From the NCBI GenBank assembly GCA_001953115.1, contig LSSL01002249.1, positions 1-35,570 on the forward strand: a DNA stretch of 35,570 nucleotides. The letters are read 5' to 3'. Positions 31,195 to 35,570 of this stretch are shown in pieces. This stretch comes from Smittium mucronatum. Lineage: Eukaryota; Kickxellomycota; Harpellomycetes; Harpellales; Legeriomycetaceae. How positions within the stretch are numbered: the stretch's first letter is position 1; every line of letters begins with the position of its first letter. The translations under genes were made by a program, and so were the position numbers. The notes beneath the pieces are model-generated. The model was not told the DNA's origin and searched no databases. It saw only the letters and a program-made list of their open reading frames with translations.

Positions 31195-33612
31195 TTTTTG
31201 GGCACCAAGAGTATATTTATTTATTATAATTGAAATTTAATGCGTTATTTTTAATTTATTTTAATCAAATTATTTAAAAAAAACATGCAATTTTTTCGAA
31301 TATATGTTAGATTATTTTCAATCAATGCACATATTTTATTATTTAAAGCATTGTATAATATAAAATTTAATCTTAAATGTAATAAAAATAGAATAAAATG
31401 ACTGATCTAATAAATTTCACACCTCTTTCTGATAGGGGGAGTTTTTTTTTAGTTCAAATTTTGGATTAAATAATAGGTTTACGTAGTAACTTTCTGGATT
31501 ATCTCTAAGTTAGGTATGTAGCAAAAAATTAATTGGAGATTATTCGTCTTCTAAAATAATCACCCGTAAGTATGTATATATACTATTATTTTATCGAAAA
31601 ATTCCGTTTTATAAAATGAAAATACTTTTTAGGAGGAAATTGGATATCAATTAAAATTATTTATAATAAAAATCATATTGTTGTAAAAAATTACTTGAAA
31701 AGAATTGCAAGGTTCAAAAATTGTGTAATATTTAGCACTAATACAAATATCTTTTAGAAAAATTGGAAGTTTTTAATAAAAGCTGAGTATTTTGCGTCAG
31801 GAAAATTTTTATCTATCTTATATTTATTGCTTAAAAAGGACTTATTACAAAAAATTATATGATTTTACTTTTGTAGAATGCAATCAGATAAAAAAAAAAT
31901 CAAATACTTGTAGTAATTATGTTGCTTTTTTTTTATGTAGATAAAATTTCCAGATAACATAATTTTAAATTTTTAAAATAAAATTGGTAATTATTTTGGG
32001 TTTTTTAGTTTATATTATTTGAAAAAATATGGTAAAAAGTTAAATATTTTCTTATTTTGATCTATAAGAATAATTTTTTAATACTCTCCTTATCTTTGTT
32101 TAAATCGATAAAAAATTAGAAGAGGGGGGGAGGATAAAAAATGTATTTACCAAAAATTTTACATATAAAATAGAATTTAATACGGAATATTTTAACCAAG
32201 TTCGGCAAATTAAATTTCAAAAATATCAAATCAATCAAAAGAAAACTCCTCAGAACAGATATTAATTGATAAATATAACTTAATTATTTACATTTGGAAA
32301 AAAAATACAGAAAGGGTACCATTTTAAAATTCTTTGAAAAAAATTTAGATTTTCTGAATTTTTCATTTTTTAATTTTTGTTAAAGTTCGGATGTTGGATT
32401 TTACTATACTAAATTTCTTTAACTCAAAAAAAAAAAAATTATTAAAATTCAATAACTTTTATAACCTAAATCAAAATTAATTTTCTAAAAAAAACTGTCT
32501 ACTATTGAATATTTTACTAATAAATATATATTTATAAGAATATATAGGATAGTTTCTTATAATCTTCATATCTTTTTCGATATTTAATGAAGCTGAATTA
32601 TTAAAAATAACAGTTTTCAATTTAACTGCTAAATAAATGATTTTATAAGACTTAAAAATTAATATGTGCACATATCTATATTTTAATCGTATTAAATACT
32701 AAATTTAAACCATCAGTAATATGGGAGTGTTAAATAATATATTACAAGATTAAAATAGGGAGAAATAGATAAAGTTAGCCTCAATATTATTTTTAAGAAT
32801 AATTATTAAGCTAAAATTGCTGGTGCATATTATATATTAATTTCTCAAATTTCCCACTTATTTAATATAAAACTAAGATAATTAGGTATAAAATATTCTT
32901 ACATCCTATTATTTCTTTAAAATCTGATATATAGTTACAAGATTAAATGTATTTGAATTAAAAATGGCTAAATTATTAAATTTTAAATTTTTTGGAGTTA
33001 TGAAAAGAATTAGAATTTTTTTTTTTGAAATTTCAATATATATTAAAAACTCTGTTTTCTATGTGTTATTTTTTTAATGATATGCAAAAATTAATTTTAA
33101 ATTATAAGAAAATTCCGAAAAACAGGATTATAAAATATCAATAAATTTTTTAAAATATTTTTAGCTATTATTGTTAAAAAATAAAATAAATCTTTGTTTA
33201 TTGTTTATGTAATATAGATAATAGACCTTTTGATAAGGTTTTAATATAAATTAATATAAATATAAAAATATATGTATATTTCAGATTTTCACTCAAAACT
33301 TTCAATAAAAAGAGAGGAAAATTTTTTGCTAATCTAAAGATATGAATAATTTAAAATTTATGAATTATTAGTTCGATTATAATTATCATAATTTAATCAA
33401 TATAAAAACTAGATATGTGTTCCAAAAATTATTAAATTCTTTACAAAAAATTTAAAAATTCACAAATAGTCAAAGTGTTTTCAAAAACTACCCCCACCCC
33501 CCGTCTCTACCAATATTTGGTTTAATAAATTGAAATTTCATTGCAAAATTCAAGAAAAAAAAATAAGCAAATTTTAACCATATTATCTTATAAAAAACTT
33601 ATACTATTACTA

Positions 33613-33630
33613 TGATAAGATAAGATAAGA
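33613..33630 (+). repeat. GATAA tandem repeat
   Basis: Three consecutive GATAA units. They would form clustered GATA-factor sites, but no gene is nearby, so simple sequence is the safer reading. Confidence 0.7.
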
Positions 33631-34219
33631 TGATTTTAGTGAATTAGTTTAATTAGATAAATATTACATTTTTCCTTTTCCATATTTTAATTTAAAAACT
33701 GATAATCATTAAATATAATTAAAAAAAAAGGGAATAAAAAAACTATTCGTCCATGATAATATCAAATAACATTTGATAAAAAAAGGTAAATAATTCCAAT
33801 TAATATTTGTTTAATTATCGAGCATATACTAGTTTACTATTTTTATTTTTTTGATATTTAAAAATGATTTATTAACTTCAAATAAATATCTTCTCTTTTC
33901 GTATCTATTATATTAATCTCTGCTTATGCTTTAATATTATTTAAAACTAAAGAAAGATGTTTTTTTAATATATCCATTTGATAATGTCATTAAAACTAAA
34001 TTTCACCTCCTGTTTTTTTTTTCCTGATTTCAGTTTACACGGTTTTTTACCCACGGACGGAGAAATAAAAAAATAAATTAGTCTTGGTAATTAGCCCCAT
34101 TAAAACCCAAAAAAATTACATATAAAACAATATTTAATTCAAAATTTATGAATATTGATATCCTAAATCCTATAAATTTTCCCAGAATATTGAAAATTAG
34201 GAATACATTTATAAAATAA

Positions 34220-34221
<2 letters not shown>

Positions 34222-34256
<35 letters not shown>
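34222..34256. repeat. TA dinucleotide microsatellite
   Basis: Uninterrupted (TA)n of about 35 bp, the purest in the window. Confidence 0.9.
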
Positions 34257-34258
<2 letters not shown>

Positions 34259-35570
34259 TATAAATTGTATTACTAATAGATTTTTATTCATGTTTTTAAA
34301 ATTTATTAAACACTTGGTATAAATTATGATATAATTTTACAAATGAAAAATAATATGTGTATATACTAAGATTTTAATCATTAAAAACCTGAATAACTAT
34401 GATTTTATAAATCAAAAATATTTGAACAAATATAATTATAACTAAGGTTAATTATTTTTTTTAAAAAAAACAAGAAAAATCTTAATTTTTGTTTAAAATA
34501 GATACTTTCAGGTATTTTTGTTCTTTATTGGGAAAATATAAATCGTTATAAAATCTACGGGCTGTTAATTCAAAAAATAAAATAATATAACACGAATTAT
34601 AATCAGAATATATTTTTTTAATCTGCAAAAAAATGACACAACCAAGAAAAAATAAAAAATAATTGTAATTAAATTAATAATAATTTTTAATATAAAAAAT
34701 GTTTTTTATTTTATTATTATTTTTTATAAATTAAAAAATTATTGGATAAAGCAAGAAATAAAAAATTCGAGTTTTTGTTTGGATACATATATATATTATT
34801 TCTTAGTTTTTTGGCATTAAAATTATGGGAAAATATTCATAAAGTCATTCATTAGTTATAATGAGTAAAAAATGAAAAAGGACTGTTTAAAGAATTAGCT
34901 TCTTGTCCGAATTACGTTTTCTAGTGTTAAAAAATTATATTCTGGATATATTTTTGGTTCCTAAAATTATTTGTTATACAATCTTATGATTCAAAAAAAA
35001 AATTCATATATACTACAAGCCCAGAACTAAAAATGAGATTAACCGGTAATCTTATATATTTTTCAACTAATAATATTCAAAAACTCATGTATATAGCATT
35101 GCAGGATCGAAAAATGATAGATATAAATTTTATAGATTTTTATTCTAAAAATTAAATATAGAATTAAAAAATTATATTTGAAGATTTTATCAGTGCTTAG
35201 GCGTTGCAGGGAGTTTAGCGATGTTTTTTAACGATTTGAATCTCTGTATTAAAAAAAATCCTTCCTGTAAAAAAATTAACTTAAAAAGACTTTTATTATT
35301 TTTATTCATGATAAATATTAAAATTTTATCCGGAAAGAATTAATCGAAACTTCTCATAGGTTTAAATTCAAATTTTTTTTCAGTCACAATACAATTAAAA
35401 TTCGAATAAAAATAATATAAAAGTGAGTTTAAAGGTGCTATTGTTAAAAGTTAATAATATTTTAAAAAACCTCAGACTATCTGGAAAAAATATGGTATCA
35501 TTTTTCAAAAATTATCTTATAGTTACTCAAATGAAGATAAAATATTTATGAGGTGAAATCTGAATATAAT

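Larger units (their letters stand above)
30812..35570. other. AT desert to the window end
   Basis: Apart from a GC-richer tail to about 30920 that may still belong to the repeat, this is AT-rich DNA with chance ORFs only (for example 32477-32671 on minus). It holds TA microsatellites, a GATAA tandem and scattered G or C runs (32126, 33490). A small GC blip at 35195-35235 has no recognised identity. Confidence 0.55.

Noticed and set aside
1..35570. Mitochondrial or bacterial origin suggested by the low GC
   Set aside because: Spliceosomal introns, a fungal-type nuclear transcription factor using standard stops, MITEs and poly(A) signals fit nuclear DNA; no organelle or bacterial genes are present.
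1..35570. CRISPR array or clustered defence-like system
   Set aside because: No regularly spaced direct repeats with unique spacers; tandem repeats found are microsatellites or coding repeats.

Overview
The window looks like nuclear DNA of a very AT-rich fungus. Three things point that way: a short spliceosomal intron (GT...AG, 61 bp) in a signal-peptide-bearing cell-surface-type gene, a large intronless gene whose product joins a GDS1-type winged helix to an APSES/KilA-N-like DNA-binding module (both domains are fungal hallmarks), and AATAAA-type 3' ends. An early-diverging lineage such as Kickxellomycotina/Harpellales would fit the composition and the Thr/Gly-rich secreted protein, but this is a guess from style, not proof. 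No prokaryotic features, CRISPR arrays, rRNA genes or tRNA genes were recognised.

Layout. 1-373: edge-truncated copy of a dispersed repeat, whose second copy lies inverted at 30297-30811 (retroposon or solo-LTR type). 768-1564 (-): coding-like but broken remnant resembling the N-terminal domain of a Rad21/Rec8 kleisin (cohesin subunit). 1870-2480: coding-like patches on + including one well-bounded candidate exon. 4222-4570: two adjacent MITE-like elements, one with TTAA duplications and piggyBac-type ends, one with TA duplications. 5360-6260: weak coding-like patches. 6578-7598 (+): two-exon gene for a secreted Gly/Thr-rich protein with a 24-bp tandem repeat. 8130-9000 (-): decayed coding-like strand with two G-run/'GGGI' patches. 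About 9.0-18.6 kb: AT desert. 18.6-22.3 kb: richer in GC, full of broken reading frames, with another piggyBac-type MITE. 22424-27295 (+): the 1623-aa putative transcription factor, the dominant gene. 27394-27843 (-): a three-exon small gene reconstructed here, tail-to-tail with it. 28.05-28.84 kb: two diverged direct copies of a repeat with a third partial copy at 11.1 kb. From 28.84 kb to the end: AT desert interrupted only by the 30.3-30.9 kb repeat.

The genes do not form a pathway. The pattern is GC-richer islands of genes or gene relics separated by AT-rich, transposon-seeded spacers. The best candidates for undescribed biology are the GDS1-APSES fusion with its unusual Cys-rich C-terminus, the small unidentified three-exon gene behind it, and the silk-like secreted protein. 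No new multi-gene system is claimed.
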